Of a stretch of 64,000 nt of DNA, positions 1 to 10,243 are shown piece after piece (the stretch's first letter is position 1; each line of letters begins with the position of its first letter). A program made the translations under genes and the position numbers. The notes under the pieces were generated by a model that had not been told where the DNA came from, did no database searches, and saw nothing but the letters and a program-made list of their open reading frames with translations. This DNA is from Streptomyces phaeolivaceus (GTDB lineage Bacteria > Actinomycetota > Actinomycetes > Streptomycetales > Streptomycetaceae), in assembly GCF_009184865.1 (NCBI RefSeq), contig NZ_CP045096.1:6572001-6636000 (forward strand). The letters are read 5' to 3'.

Positions 1-36
1 CTGGAGGACTACGACTACGGGCCGTACAACCAGTAG
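1..36 (+). CDS. rpoC: RNA polymerase beta' subunit, C-terminal tail (partial)
   Basis: The window opens in frame with 11 codons and a TAG stop, encoding LEDYDYGPYNQ. This acidic, tyrosine-rich tail matches what I know of the C-terminus of streptomycete beta' subunits, and rpoBC normally lies upstream of the str operon in this genus. Only the tail is present, so no catalytic feature can be checked. A strong hairpin follows within 30 nt, as expected for the end of the rpoBC transcript. Confidence 0.85.
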   Translation: MEDYDYGPYNQ

Positions 37-63
37 TAGTTGTCTCTGGTAGCAGTCGCTTGT

Positions 64-104
64 GAAGGGCGGTCACCTCGCTTCGCGCGGGGTGGCCGCC
101 CTTC
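64..104 (+). terminator. Terminator hairpin after rpoC
   Basis: Positions 64-77 pair with 91-104 in a 14-bp stem with one G.U pair and a 13-nt loop. There is no long T-run after it, which is common for streptomycete terminators. It separates rpoC from the next gene. Confidence 0.8.
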
Positions 105-214
105 GGCGTGGGCGCGCGGTAGCAGAACCGCAACAGAACCGGTGCGGGAACCGGTGCTGTGGGTTGTGCGTTGGAGCATCATGGAGGAACAACCAGTCCG
201 GGGGAGTGTTTCTC

Positions 215-763
215 GTGTCGAACCCGTCGTGGCAGCCGATGCCGTGGCAGCAGCAGGCGCAGGGCAGTAGTCCTTCGCTGCTCGCCGCCCATGCCGACCG
301 TGAGCGTGCCGTCGATGTCCTCAAGGCGGGCTTCAGCGAGGGCCGCCTTCCGCAGGACGAGTACGAGCGGCGCGTCGAGCGGGCCTACAAGGCGCGCACA
401 GTGGGGGAGTTGTCCCTGCTGGTCGCCGACCTTCCGCAGGGCCCCTCGGGGATGCAGCCGACCGCCATGATGGGCGCCCCGGTGCCCAGGACGTTCATGC
501 CGGCGCCGCTGCCGCCGCCCGCCACCAACGGCAAGGCCGTGGGCTCCATGGTGTGCGGCGTCCTCACCACCATGACGATGGGGCTCACCGGCATTCCGGC
601 CGTGATCCTCGGTCACACAGCCCGCGCCGAGATCAAGCGCACGGGCGAGGGCGGTGACGGTTTCGCGCTGGCCGGGATCATCCTCGGCTGGCTCTCCGTG
701 GCCGGCTGGGCCTTCTTCCTCGCCCTCATCATCCTCCTGGAGATGTCCGCGAGCGGTGTCTGA
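215..763 (+). CDS. DUF1707 / DUF4190 membrane protein
   Basis: A 182-residue protein of unknown function. The GTG at 215 is chosen because GGGGAG (201-206) sits 8 nt upstream and the DUF1707 region begins soon after; an in-frame ATG at 62 lies inside the rpoC terminator. Residues about 20-75 carry the DUF1707 pattern (ADRERAVDVLKAGFSEGRL, then ADLP). A proline-rich linker and a DUF4190-type segment with two membrane spans (GKAVGSMVCGVL and LAGIILGWLSVAGW) follow. In actinobacteria DUF1707 usually forms a short cytoplasmic N-terminal module on small membrane proteins. It lies alone between rpoC and the str operon, with no sign of co-transcription. Confidence 0.85.
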   Translation: MSNPSWQPMPWQQQAQGSSPSLLAAHADRERAVDVLKAGFSEGRLPQDEYERRVERAYKARTVGELSLLVADLPQGPSGMQPTAMMGAPVPRTFMPAPLPPPATNGKAVGSMVCGVLTTMTMGLTGIPAVILGHTARAEIKRTGEGGDGFALAGIILGWLSVAGWAFFLALIILLEMSASGV

Positions 764-976
764 CGGCCTGGCGGCGCCCAGGAACACCCCGGGGTGCCCC
801 CAGGGGGTGCGGGGAACCCGTTGGGCCGGGAGGCGGCTGACAGGGGCCAGGAGGCCGGGAGGCGGCGCCCAGGAGCCAGGGAGTCGGTGGGGGGCGCGGC
901 GGGGCGTGGAGGCGTGTTCGGGTGGGATTCCGCCGTGTGGGCGCCCCGTGGCTAAACCCCCGCCCGCCCATTTGTT

Positions 977-1005
977 TTGACCGTAGCGAATGAGGTAGGT
1001 ACGCT
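977..1005 (+). promoter_or_regulatory. str operon promoter (HrdB-type)
   Basis: TTGACC (977-982) and TACGCT (1000-1005) are separated by 17 nt, close to the vegetative consensus of Streptomyces. It would start transcription near 1012, giving a leader of about 190 nt before rpsL. Assignment is by inspection only. Confidence 0.7.
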
Positions 1006-1124
1006 CAGACCTTGTGCCTGGGGTGTGCCCTGGCTCTCGTGCGTGCCTTCAACCGCACAGGGGGAGCCGTAAGCGGCCACCGTACTCTGCGCCCTTTCTG
1101 CCTTGCGGCGGGAGTCTGCAGTTT

Positions 1125-1149
1125 CGACACACCCGACCGCGTGGGTCGG
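1125..1149 (+). promoter_or_regulatory. Conserved r-protein leader hairpin, copy 1 (rpsL)
   Basis: CCGACC (1133-1138), a GCGTG loop and GGTCGG (1144-1149) form a 6-bp hairpin preceded by CGACACAC. The same 25-nt element, with one substitution, lies before rpsJ at 23773-23797. It ends 51 nt before the rpsL start codon. It probably acts in the RNA as a protein-binding or processing site. Confidence 0.6.
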
Positions 1150-1200
1150 CGAATGTTTCAGGTTAGCTTCACCATTCGGCACACAGAAACCGGAGAAGTA

Positions 1201-1572
1201 GTGCCTACGATCCAGCAGCTGGTCCGGAAGGGCCGGCAGGACAAGGTCGAGAAGAACAAGACGCCCGCACTCGAGGGTTCGCCCCAGCGTCGCGGCGTCT
1301 GCACGCGTGTGTTCACGACCACCCCGAAGAAGCCGAACTCGGCCCTGCGTAAGGTCGCGCGTGTGCGTCTGACCAGCGGGATCGAGGTCACCGCTTACAT
1401 TCCGGGTGAGGGACACAACCTGCAGGAGCACTCCATCGTGCTCGTGCGCGGCGGCCGTGTGAAGGACCTGCCCGGTGTTCGCTACAAGATCATCCGCGGT
1501 TCGCTCGACACCCAGGGTGTCAAGAACCGCAAGCAGGCCCGCAGCCGCTACGGCGCCAAGAAGGAGAAGTAG
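1201..1572 (+). CDS. rpsL: 30S ribosomal protein S12
   Basis: A 123-residue S12, part of the decoding centre of the small subunit. The GTG at 1201 is used because GGAG (1192-1195) lies 5 nt upstream and the protein then starts [11 protein letters not shown], as in the family. Two residues where substitutions give streptomycin resistance are wild type here: K43 in TPKKPNSA and K88 in GGRVKDLPG. It is the first gene of the str operon, and the rpsG start follows 2 nt after its stop, so translation is likely coupled. Confidence 0.98.
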   Translation: MPTIQQLVRKGRQDKVEKNKTPALEGSPQRRGVCTRVFTTTPKKPNSALRKVARVRLTSGIEVTAYIPGEGHNLQEHSIVLVRGGRVKDLPGVRYKIIRGSLDTQGVKNRKQARSRYGAKKEK

Positions 1573-1574
1573 AA

Positions 1575-2045
1575 ATGCCTCGTAAGGGCCCCGCCCCGAA
1601 GCGCCCGGTCATCATCGACCCGGTCTACGGTTCTCCTCTTGTCACGTCGCTCATCAACAAGGTGCTGCTGAACGGCAAGCGCTCCACCGCCGAGCGCATC
1701 GTGTACGGCGCCATGGAGGGCCTGCGCGAGAAGACCAGCAACGACCCGGTCATCACGCTGAAGCGCGCGCTGGAGAACATCAAGCCGACCCTCGAGGTCA
1801 AGTCCCGCCGTGTCGGTGGTGCGACGTACCAGGTTCCGATCGAGGTCAAGCCCGGTCGTGCCAACACGCTCGCGCTGCGCTGGCTGGTCGGTTACTCCCG
1901 CGCCCGTCGCGAGAAGACCATGACCGAGCGTCTGCTCAACGAGCTTCTCGACGCCTCCAACGGCCTCGGTGCCGCTGTGAAGAAGCGCGAGGACACCCAC
2001 AAGATGGCCGAGTCCAACAAGGCCTTCGCGCACTACCGCTGGTAG
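1575..2045 (+). CDS. rpsG: 30S ribosomal protein S7
   Basis: A 156-residue full-length S7 ([12 protein letters not shown] to FAHYRW). S7 nucleates assembly of the 30S head and contacts the E-site tRNA. Its ribosome binding site, AAGGAG, lies inside the last codons of rpsL. In E. coli S7 represses the str operon by binding the rpsL-rpsG junction. Only 2 nt separate the genes here, so that site cannot exist in the same form, and any feedback must act elsewhere. Confidence 0.98.
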   Translation: MPRKGPAPKRPVIIDPVYGSPLVTSLINKVLLNGKRSTAERIVYGAMEGLREKTSNDPVITLKRALENIKPTLEVKSRRVGGATYQVPIEVKPGRANTLALRWLVGYSRARREKTMTERLLNELLDASNGLGAAVKKREDTHKMAESNKAFAHYRW

Positions 2046-2084
2046 TCGCTACCCCCATCGAGACCGAGAGAAGACCGAAGCCTT

Positions 2085-4211
2085 ATGGCTACCACTTCAC
2101 TTGACCTGGCCAAGGTCCGCAATATCGGGATCATGGCCCACATCGACGCGGGCAAGACGACCACCACCGAGCGGATCCTCTTCTACACCGGCGTCAGCTA
2201 CAAGATCGGTGAGGTCCACGACGGCGCCGCCACCATGGACTGGATGGAGCAGGAGCAGGAGCGTGGCATCACGATCACCTCTGCTGCCACCACCTGTCAC
2301 TGGCCGCTCGAGGACGACGACTACACCATCAACATCATCGACACCCCCGGGCACGTCGACTTCACGGTCGAGGTGGAGCGTTCGCTCCGCGTCCTCGACG
2401 GTGCCGTCACGGTGTTCGACGGTGTCGCCGGTGTCGAGCCGCAGTCCGAGACGGTGTGGCGTCAGGCCGACCGCTACGGCGTGCCGCGCATCTGCTTCGT
2501 GAACAAGCTGGACCGTACCGGCGCCGAGTTCCACCGCTGTGTGGACATGATCTCGAACCGCCTGGGTGCCGTCCCGCTCGTCATGCAGCTGCCGATCGGC
2601 GCCGAGATGGACTTCAAGGGCGTTGTGGACCTGGTCCGCATGAAGGCGCTCGTGTGGTCCGCCGAGGCCGCCAAGGGCGAGATGTACGACGTCGTCGACA
2701 TCCCGGCCACGCACACCGAGGCCGCCGAGGAGTACCGCGGCAAGCTGGTCGAGGCCGTCGCGGAGAACGACGACGAGATCATGGAGCTGTTCCTGGAGGG
2801 CCAGGAGCCCACCGAGGAGCAGCTGTACGCCGCGATCCGTCGCATCACCATCGCGACCGGCAAGTCCGACGGCATCACGGTCACCCCCGTGTTCTGTGGC
2901 ACCGCGTTCAAGAACAAGGGCGTCCAGCCCCTGCTCGACGCGGTCGTGCGCTACCTCCCCACGCCGCTTGACGTCGAGGCCATCGAGGGCCACGCCGTCA
3001 ACGACCCGGAGGAGGTCGTCAAGCGCAAGCCGTCCGACGACGAGCCGCTGTCCGCGCTGGCGTTCAAGATCATGAGCGACCCGCACCTCGGCAAGCTCAC
3101 CTTCGTCCGGGTCTACTCGGGCCGCCTGGAGTCCGGCACCGCCGTGCTGAACTCCGTCAAGGGCAAGAAGGAGCGCATCGGCAAGATCTACCGTATGCAC
3201 GCGAACAAGCGTGAGGAGATCGAGTCGGTGGGCGCCGGCGACATCATCGCCGTGATGGGTCTGAAGCAGACCACGACCGGTGAGACGCTGTGCGACGACA
3301 AGCAGCCGGTGATCCTGGAGTCCATGGACTTCCCGGCGCCGGTCATCCAGGTCGCCATCGAGCCCAAGTCCAAGGGTGACCAGGAGAAGCTGGGTGTCGC
3401 CATCCAGCGTCTCGCGGAGGAGGACCCCTCCTTCCAGGTCCACTCGGACGAGGAGACCGGCCAGACCATCATCGGTGGTATGGGCGAGCTGCACCTCGAG
3501 GTGCTGGTCGACCGTATGCGCCGTGAGTTCAAGGTCGAGGCCAACGTCGGCAAGCCGCAGGTCGCCTACCGCGAGACGATCCGCAAGGCCGTCGAGCGCG
3601 TCGACTACACGCACAAGAAGCAGACTGGTGGTACCGGCCAGTTCGCCAAGGTGCAGATCGCGATCGAGCCGATCGAGGGCGGCGACGCCTCGTACGAGTT
3701 CGTGAACAAGGTCACCGGTGGCCGTATCCCGAAGGAGTACATCCCTTCGGTGGACGCCGGTGCGCAGGAGGCCATGCAGTTCGGCATCCTCGCGGGCTAC
3801 GAGATGACGGGCGTCCGCGTCACGCTCATCGACGGTGGCTACCACGAGGTCGACTCCTCCGAGCTCGCCTTCAAGATCGCCGGTTCGCAGGCCTTCAAGG
3901 AGGCCGCGCGCAAGGCGTCCCCCGTGCTTCTTGAGCCGATGATGGCCGTCGAGGTCACCACGCCCGAGGACTACATGGGTGAGGTCATCGGCGACATCAA
4001 CTCCCGCCGTGGTCAGATCCAGGCCATGGAGGAGCGGGCCGGTGCCCGCGTCGTGAAGGGCCTCGTGCCCCTCTCGGAGATGTTCGGCTACGTCGGAGAC
4101 CTCCGCAGCAAGACCTCGGGTCGCGCAAGCTACTCGATGCAGTTCGACTCCTACGCCGAGGTTCCGCGGAACGTCGCCGAGGAGATCATCGCGAAGGCCA
4201 AGGGCGAGTAA
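2085..4211 (+). CDS. fusA: Translation elongation factor G
   Basis: A 708-residue EF-G, the GTPase that drives ribosomal translocation. GTP-binding motifs are intact: AHIDAGKTT (G1), RGITIT (G2/switch I), DTPGH (G3) and NKLD (G4). The EF-G-specific [10 protein letters not shown] and the domain IV-V sequences follow, with no gap. It is the third gene of the str operon, 39 nt after rpsG. Its Shine-Dalgarno sequence is weak (GAGAGAAG upstream of 2085). Confidence 0.98.
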   Translation: MATTSLDLAKVRNIGIMAHIDAGKTTTTERILFYTGVSYKIGEVHDGAATMDWMEQEQERGITITSAATTCHWPLEDDDYTINIIDTPGHVDFTVEVERSLRVLDGAVTVFDGVAGVEPQSETVWRQADRYGVPRICFVNKLDRTGAEFHRCVDMISNRLGAVPLVMQLPIGAEMDFKGVVDLVRMKALVWSAEAAKGEMYDVVDIPATHTEAAEEYRGKLVEAVAENDDEIMELFLEGQEPTEEQLYAAIRRITIATGKSDGITVTPVFCGTAFKNKGVQPLLDAVVRYLPTPLDVEAIEGHAVNDPEEVVKRKPSDDEPLSALAFKIMSDPHLGKLTFVRVYSGRLESGTAVLNSVKGKKERIGKIYRMHANKREEIESVGAGDIIAVMGLKQTTTGETLCDDKQPVILESMDFPAPVIQVAIEPKSKGDQEKLGVAIQRLAEEDPSFQVHSDEETGQTIIGGMGELHLEVLVDRMRREFKVEANVGKPQVAYRETIRKAVERVDYTHKKQTGGTGQFAKVQIAIEPIEGGDASYEFVNKVTGGRIPKEYIPSVDAGAQEAMQFGILAGYEMTGVRVTLIDGGYHEVDSSELAFKIAGSQAFKEAARKASPVLLEPMMAVEVTTPEDYMGEVIGDINSRRGQIQAMEERAGARVVKGLVPLSEMFGYVGDLRSKTSGRASYSMQFDSYAEVPRNVAEEIIAKAKGE

Positions 4212-4236
4212 CGCACCCCGTTCGCACGCTTTAGGC

Positions 4237-4264
4237 TTGACTCCGGAGCCTGGTGGGGTAAACA
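4237..4264 (+). promoter_or_regulatory. Probable internal tuf promoter
   Basis: TTGACT (4237-4242) and TAAACA (4259-4264) with a 16-nt spacer lie in the 155-nt fusA-tuf gap. A separate tuf1 promoter in this gap is known in other streptomycetes, which supports the call. The -10 box matches only moderately. Confidence 0.5.
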
Positions 4265-4366
4265 GCCACAAACACGGTTGTTTGCCCTGGGGCCCGGACT
4301 TTCCAGCAAAGATCACCTGGCGCCGATGAAGCAAGGCGTTCAGAACCACTCCACAGGAGGACCCCA

Positions 4367-5560
<1,194 letters not shown>

Positions 5561-5596
5561 TCCTGGCCCGCGAGGGCTGACCCGGCAGGTCTCTGG

Positions 5597-5630
5597 AGAG
5601 GCCCGTACGACTTCGGTCGTACGGGCCTCT
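5597..5630 (+). terminator. Terminator of the str operon
   Basis: A 15-bp perfect stem (5597-5611 with 5616-5630) is closed by a TTCG tetraloop and followed by a short pyrimidine run. Confidence 0.9.
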
Positions 5631-5640
5631 TCCGCTTTCC

Positions 5641-5679
5641 GTAACGTCCTGCCCGTGCTTTCCCGTAACGTCCTGCCCG
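5641..5679 (+). repeat. Two direct repeats upstream of the ECF sigma gene
   Basis: The 15-mer GTAACGTCCTGCCCG occurs at 5641-5655 and again at 5665-5679, a 24-nt period, each copy after CTTTCC. It ends 51 nt before the sigma factor start, so it could be a regulator operator or a tandem promoter element. Confidence 0.6.
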
Positions 5680-5730
5680 CCCCGGTCCAAGTACAGGTGA
5701 CAGCACGACCGACCACGGGAGGTACTCACC

Positions 5731-6324
5731 TTGGCACCGGACAGCAGAGGCCGGGGCGGTCCACCGGGGGAGATGTACGACCCGGCGGCCTTCGAGGTCT
5801 TCTATCGCCGCCATGTCGACACCGTCACCCGTTTCATGGCCCGGCGGGTCACCGATCCGCACACCGTCGCCGATCTCACCGCCGAGACCTTCCTCGCGGT
5901 GATCGACTCCGCTCGCGCGTACCGGCCCGACCTCGGCAGCGAGACGGCCTGGCTGTACGGCATCGCGCGCAATGTGGTGGCGGCGGAGGCCCGCAGGAGC
6001 GCGCGTCAGCAGGTGCTGGGCAGCCGTATCGCCGGTCGGCGGCTGCTGGAGGGCGACGACATCGCCCGGCTGGAGGAGAAGCTCGACGCGGAGGCGGCCG
6101 GGCGGCGGGCGCTGGCCGCGCTGGACGGGCTGCCAGAGGGGGAGCGCGCGGTGGTGGAACTCGTCGCCGTCGACCAGTTGAGCGTCACCGAGGCCGCCGC
6201 GGCGCTGGGGATACGCAAGGTCACAGCGCGTGTACGGCTCCACCGGGCGCGTCGGACGCTGCGCTCGGCGGCGGTGGGCAGTGATCATCCGGCAGGACTG
6301 AGCTACGCAGGGGGAGAGGCATGA
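5731..6324 (+). CDS. ECF-type RNA polymerase sigma factor
   Basis: A 197-residue sigma-70 family protein with only regions 2 and 4. Region 2 spans about residues 20-90 (FYRRHVDTVTRFMARRV, DLTAETFLAV, TAWLYGIARN). Region 4 spans about 125-180, with the helix-turn-helix SVTEAAAALGIRKVTARVRL. The TTG at 5731 is preferred over the ATG at 5773 because GGGAGGT (5717-5723) is correctly spaced for it. The next gene overlaps by 4 nt (ATGA), so the two are translationally coupled and the neighbour probably controls this factor. Confidence 0.9.
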   Translation: MAPDSRGRGGPPGEMYDPAAFEVFYRRHVDTVTRFMARRVTDPHTVADLTAETFLAVIDSARAYRPDLGSETAWLYGIARNVVAAEARRSARQQVLGSRIAGRRLLEGDDIARLEEKLDAEAAGRRALAALDGLPEGERAVVELVAVDQLSVTEAAAALGIRKVTARVRLHRARRTLRSAAVGSDHPAGLSYAGGEA

Positions 6325-6917
6325 CCACGAGGACGACGAAGACCTTCGAGGACCGGCTGCTGGACGAGCTCCAGCGGGAGATCGCACTGCGGGCCGCGGA
6401 CGTGCCCGAGCCCGTGATCCGCCGCACGATCACGACCCGGCGGGCGCTCGTCGCCCTCGCGGCGTGTGTCGCGGCGGCGGGGGTGGTGGTGGCGCTGCCG
6501 TCGTCGACGGGTGGGGCGCCGGCGTTCGCGGTGGAGCGGAACGGGGACGGCAGCGTCAGGGTCAGCATGGGGGAGATCGTCCTGGGCGGGGACGACAAGC
6601 GGGAGCTGGCGGAGCGTCTGCGGGCCGAGGGCGTCCATGTCAGCGTCGACAAGCCCAGGAGCGGCTTCGTCTGTGCGCAGCCCCGGGGCGAGATGTACCC
6701 GCTGCGTTGGACGGACGGGTCGAGCGGCGACGTCATCGTGGACTACACGTACGTCCTGCGCCCCGGCGACACCCTGGTCTTCGAGGATCCGGAGCCGGTC
6801 AAGGGCTCGGTCAGCCCCGCCGGGAGCTCATACGCGGTCAAGGGAAAGGCGAAGCCCTGCAAGGAAGTGCCCTGGGACGGCAGCGGCGCCCGTAGGGACT
6901 CGTTCGAGGAGAAGTAG
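6321..6917 (+). CDS. Sigma-linked single-pass membrane protein (candidate anti-sigma partner)
   Basis: A 198-residue protein. About 40 N-terminal residues are cytoplasmic, one membrane span follows (ALVALAACVAAAGVVVALP, about residues 46-64), and an outside domain of some 130 residues contains two cysteines (near VCAQP and KPCKE) that might pair. The start overlaps the sigma factor stop. Position and topology fit an anti-sigma or signal-sensing partner. I see no recognisable zinc-binding anti-sigma motif, so the role is inferred from context. Confidence 0.7.
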   Translation: MTTRTTKTFEDRLLDELQREIALRAADVPEPVIRRTITTRRALVALAACVAAAGVVVALPSSTGGAPAFAVERNGDGSVRVSMGEIVLGGDDKRELAERLRAEGVHVSVDKPRSGFVCAQPRGEMYPLRWTDGSSGDVIVDYTYVLRPGDTLVFEDPEPVKGSVSPAGSSYAVKGKAKPCKEVPWDGSGARRDSFEEK

Positions 6918-6924
6918 GCCGAGC

Positions 6925-6952
6925 GGCCCGTACGGCGAAGACCGTGCGGGCC
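6925..6952 (+). terminator. Terminator after the ECF sigma pair
   Basis: An 11-bp stem with one wobble pair (6925-6935 with 6942-6952) and a 6-nt loop starts 8 nt after the stop codon. Confidence 0.75.
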
Positions 6953-7071
6953 CTCGGGCTTCAGGCGGCAGGCTCCGAAACTATTCGGCGCGTACGACCC
7001 GTTGTCCCCTCGCGGCGCTCCCCCCACCATTTGTCATGCCGCTGACCAAATACCGGGTGGAGGGGTTCGGC

Positions 7072-10000
7072 ATGTCTGGGTACGTCAGCCGTAGGGGTGT
7101 GCTCGGGGCGGGGATCGGTGCGGTGCCGGTGTTGTCGATGGGGGTCGGGGGCGCGTGGGCCGAGGGCGGCGGTGGGGCTCCTCGGGTGACGGATCCCGGG
7201 GCGTATCTGTCCTTCTCGCCCGTGGCGGGCGGGTTTTCGCTGGTCGGGGTGCCGGTGGTGGTCGGCCCCCAGGATCACCCCGGAGTCGTACGGGTCGCCG
7301 GGGATCTGCGGGACGACATCGAGCGGGTGACGGGGGTGCGGCCGGGGAGCGGGATGGCGGCCGAGGTCGTGTTGGTGGGGACGATCGGGCGGAGTCCGTT
7401 GATCGACGGGCTGATCGCCGCCGGCAAACTGGACGTCGACGGGGTGCGGGGGAAGTGGGAGACCTCGTTGCAGACGGTCGTGGAGCGGCCGATGCCCGGG
7501 GTGGAGCGGGCCTTCGTCGTCGCGGGCAGCGATCCGCGCGGGACGATCTTCGGGGCGTACGACGTCTCGTACGGCCTCGGTGTCTCGCCCTGGTACTGGT
7601 GGGACGATGCGCCGCCGGTCCGGCGGGACGCGGTGTACGTGCGGCCCGGCCGCTTCAGCCAGGGGACGCCTGCCGTGCGGTACCGGGGGATCTTCATCAA
7701 CGACGAGAACCCGGCGCTCGGGACGTGGGCGCCGGCGTACTTCGGGCCCGGGAAGGCGCCGGGGCATCCCGGGGGCTTCACCGCGGACTTCTGGGCGAAG
7801 GTGTTCGAGGTCCTGCTGCGGCTGAAAGGGAACTACGTCTGGCCGGCGGTGTGGGGGCGGGCCTTCGCCGAGGACGATCCCGAGAACCACGCGCGGGCCA
7901 AGGAGTACGGAATTGTCATGGGCACGTCTCACGAGGCGCCCATGATGCGGGGGATCGAGGAGTGGAACCGGCACGCGGTGCCGGCGGTCAGGGACGCGTC
8001 CGGGAATGTCGTGACCCCTGGGCGCGACCCCTACGGGGGCACCGGCGAGTGGTCGTACCGCCGCAACGCCGAGGCCGTCCGGGCCTATTGGCGGGACGGC
8101 GTCCGGCGGATGGTGGAGCAGGACTTCGAGGGTGTCGTCACGCTCGGGATGCGGGGGAACGGCGACACGAGCCTTCCCGACGGCGACGGCATCGAGCTGA
8201 TGCGGGAGATCATCGCGGCGCAGCGCCGGATCATCGAGGAGGAGACGGGGCGGCCGGCGTCCGAGACCCCGCAGGTGTGGACCCTCTACAAGGAGGTCCA
8301 GCGCTACTGGGACCGGGGGCTGCGGGCGCCGGACGATGTCACGGTGGTCCTCACGGACGACAACTGGGGGAACATCCGTAAGCATCCGGACCCGGGGGAG
8401 CCCGTACGACCTGGGGGCTACGGGTTGTACTACCACTTCGACTACGTCGGGGTCGGGCGCAACTACAAGTGGGTCGACACGGCGAACCTCGTGAATCTGT
8501 GGGAGCAACTGCACGAGGCGGACGCGTACGGGAACCACGGGCTGTGGGTGGTGAACGTCGGCGATCTGAAGGGGAACGAGCTGCCGACCGAGTTCTTTCT
8601 GAACTTCGCCTGGAATCCGGGACGTTGGGGGCTGGAGGACCTCGGGGAGTGGGAGCGGCGGTTCGCGCGGCAGAACTTCGGGGAGGCCGTCGCCGGGGAG
8701 ATCGCCGAGGTGCTGAGCGCGTACGGGCAGTTGCAGGCGCGCCGGAAGCCCGAGCTGCTGAACCGGCGGATCACGGTGGCCGAGGGCGCGGGGGAGGCCG
8801 TTCCCGAGGCCGTCCCCGAGGCCGCCCCTGAGATCGTCTACGACGATCAGGAGACGCCCTTCTACTTCGGCCACCGGGAGCTGGGGCGGGTCACCGAGGA
8901 GTGGCGGGCGCTGGCGAAGCGGGCCGAGCGGGTGGCGAGACGGCTTCCGGCCGGGGTCCAGGACGCCTGGTTCGAGCTGGTCGGGTACGCGGTGCTGGCG
9001 ACGGCGAACCTGTACGGGCTGCGGGAGGCGGAGTTCGAGAACCTGCTGTACGCCGGGCAGGGGCGGGCCGCGACCAACGGCCGGGCGGAGGCCGCCGAGG
9101 CCGGGCTCGCACGGGACTTCGCGTTGGCCGATCGCTTCAACTCCGAGGTGGCGGGCGGGAAATGGCGGGGCTTCCAGACCCAGCCGCACATCGGGTACGG
9201 CGATGTCGAGCGCTACGGGCCGAACGCCGGGTGGCAGCAGCCGGAGAAGGACCATGTGGCCCTCCCGGACGAGATCTTCCCCAAGGTGCGGCGGATCGAG
9301 GTCCCGGAGGCGGCGGGGCTGGGGGTCGCGGTCGACGGGGCGGACGACGCGGGGGAGTGGTGGCCCGGATCGGTGAGGGAAGCCGTTCTGCCGGTGTTCA
9401 GCCCGTATCAGACGCGGCCCCAGCAGTACGTGGAGATCTTCAACCGGGGGCGTACGCCCTTCTCGTACCGGATCGAGTCGTCGGCGCCGTGGCTGGTGGT
9501 CGAGCGGTCGCGGGGGCGGGTCGAGGAGCAGGTGCGGGTGGGGGTCCGGGTGGACTGGGGGCGGGTGCCGGCGGGCCGGGCTTCGGGCTCGTTGACGGTG
9601 ACCGGGGCCGGGGCCTCGGTGACGGTGAAGGCCGTCGCGGAGAAGCCGTCGGCGCGGGTGGCGCGGGGGCTGCGCGGGTTCGTCGAGGCGGGCGGGTACG
9701 TGGCGATCGACGCGGAGCACTACACGCGGGCGGTGGGGTCGCCCGACGGGCGCGTGCGCTGGCGCCGGATCGAGCGCATCGGGCGTACCGGCGCGGGGGT
9801 GACCCCGTGGCCGGTGACGGCGGCCCGGCGGACACCGGGTGGAGCGGGGCCGCGCCTGGAGTACGAGGTCGGCGTGGTGTCGGCCGTGGACGAGGTGACG
9901 GTCTGGGCGTATCTCTCGCCGCGGAACCCGGCGCTCGCGACGGGTGGACTGCGGTACGCGGTGTCCTTCGGTGACGGGGAGCCGCGGGTGGTCGACATCC

Positions 10001-10224
10001 ATGCCGCCACCGGGGCCGACGACGGCCTCATGAACAAGCAGTGGGCGCGCAACACCTCGGACAACGTGAACGTGACGGCGACCCGGCACGCGGTCGCCGG
10101 GCCCGGGGTCCACCGGCTGACGTTCTGGATGGTCGACCCGACGGTGGTGCTGCAACGGCTGGTGATCGACATGGGTGGGTTGACGCCGACGTATCTGGGG
10201 CCGCTGGAGAGCCGGCGGACATGA
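7072..10224 (+). CDS. Secreted glycoside hydrolase family 115 (xylan alpha-glucuronidase)
   Basis: A 1050-residue enzyme of the GH115 family, which removes (4-O-methyl)glucuronic acid side chains from xylan. The ATG at 7072 has GGAGGGG 6 nt upstream and gives a Tat-like signal (SRRGVLGAG, RR at residues 7-8, then a hydrophobic stretch). An in-frame ATG lies at 7036. Family signatures include SPWYWWDDAPP, RYRGIFINDENPAL, NYVWPAVWGRAF, GIVMGTSHEAPM and TLGMRGNGD. A C-terminal beta-rich region (about residue 780 onward) resembles the GH115 C-terminal domain. It is followed 19 nt later by a xylanase, so the two probably act together on glucuronoxylan outside the cell. Confidence 0.9.
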   Translation: MSGYVSRRGVLGAGIGAVPVLSMGVGGAWAEGGGGAPRVTDPGAYLSFSPVAGGFSLVGVPVVVGPQDHPGVVRVAGDLRDDIERVTGVRPGSGMAAEVVLVGTIGRSPLIDGLIAAGKLDVDGVRGKWETSLQTVVERPMPGVERAFVVAGSDPRGTIFGAYDVSYGLGVSPWYWWDDAPPVRRDAVYVRPGRFSQGTPAVRYRGIFINDENPALGTWAPAYFGPGKAPGHPGGFTADFWAKVFEVLLRLKGNYVWPAVWGRAFAEDDPENHARAKEYGIVMGTSHEAPMMRGIEEWNRHAVPAVRDASGNVVTPGRDPYGGTGEWSYRRNAEAVRAYWRDGVRRMVEQDFEGVVTLGMRGNGDTSLPDGDGIELMREIIAAQRRIIEEETGRPASETPQVWTLYKEVQRYWDRGLRAPDDVTVVLTDDNWGNIRKHPDPGEPVRPGGYGLYYHFDYVGVGRNYKWVDTANLVNLWEQLHEADAYGNHGLWVVNVGDLKGNELPTEFFLNFAWNPGRWGLEDLGEWERRFARQNFGEAVAGEIAEVLSAYGQLQARRKPELLNRRITVAEGAGEAVPEAVPEAAPEIVYDDQETPFYFGHRELGRVTEEWRALAKRAERVARRLPAGVQDAWFELVGYAVLATANLYGLREAEFENLLYAGQGRAATNGRAEAAEAGLARDFALADRFNSEVAGGKWRGFQTQPHIGYGDVERYGPNAGWQQPEKDHVALPDEIFPKVRRIEVPEAAGLGVAVDGADDAGEWWPGSVREAVLPVFSPYQTRPQQYVEIFNRGRTPFSYRIESSAPWLVVERSRGRVEEQVRVGVRVDWGRVPAGRASGSLTVTGAGASVTVKAVAEKPSARVARGLRGFVEAGGYVAIDAEHYTRAVGSPDGRVRWRRIERIGRTGAGVTPWPVTAARRTPGGAGPRLEYEVGVVSAVDEVTVWAYLSPRNPALATGGLRYAVSFGDGEPRVVDIHAATGADDGLMNKQWARNTSDNVNVTATRHAVAGPGVHRLTFWMVDPTVVLQRLVIDMGGLTPTYLGPLESRRT

Positions 10225-10243
10225 CAGGGAGAGGGCGACAGGG

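Larger units (their letters stand above)
764..1200. other. Gene-free stretch: str operon promoter and leader
   Basis: No convincing gene is seen here. Positions 764-960 are G-rich and featureless. The str promoter (977-1005) and a roughly 190-nt untranslated leader with the shared hairpin element (1125-1149) occupy the rest. A reading frame runs back from rpsL to 1012, but the ribosome binding site and family length place the rpsL start at 1201. Confidence 0.7.

Noticed and set aside
1012..1200. N-terminal extension of S12 or a leader peptide
   Set aside because: The frame has no start with a good ribosome binding site and the family start VPTIQQL is at 1201.
2097..4349. A 750-codon open frame antisense to fusA, and similar long antisense frames over tuf, the S10 block and glmM
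   Set aside because: These are expected in very GC-rich genes because stop codons are rare in the complementary frames. They lack ribosome binding sites and family sequence.
6466..7071. Upstream extension of the GH115 frame back to 6466
   Set aside because: The extension is arginine- and serine-rich shadow sequence over the sigma-linked gene and its terminator. GGAGGGG and the Tat signal place the start at 7072.
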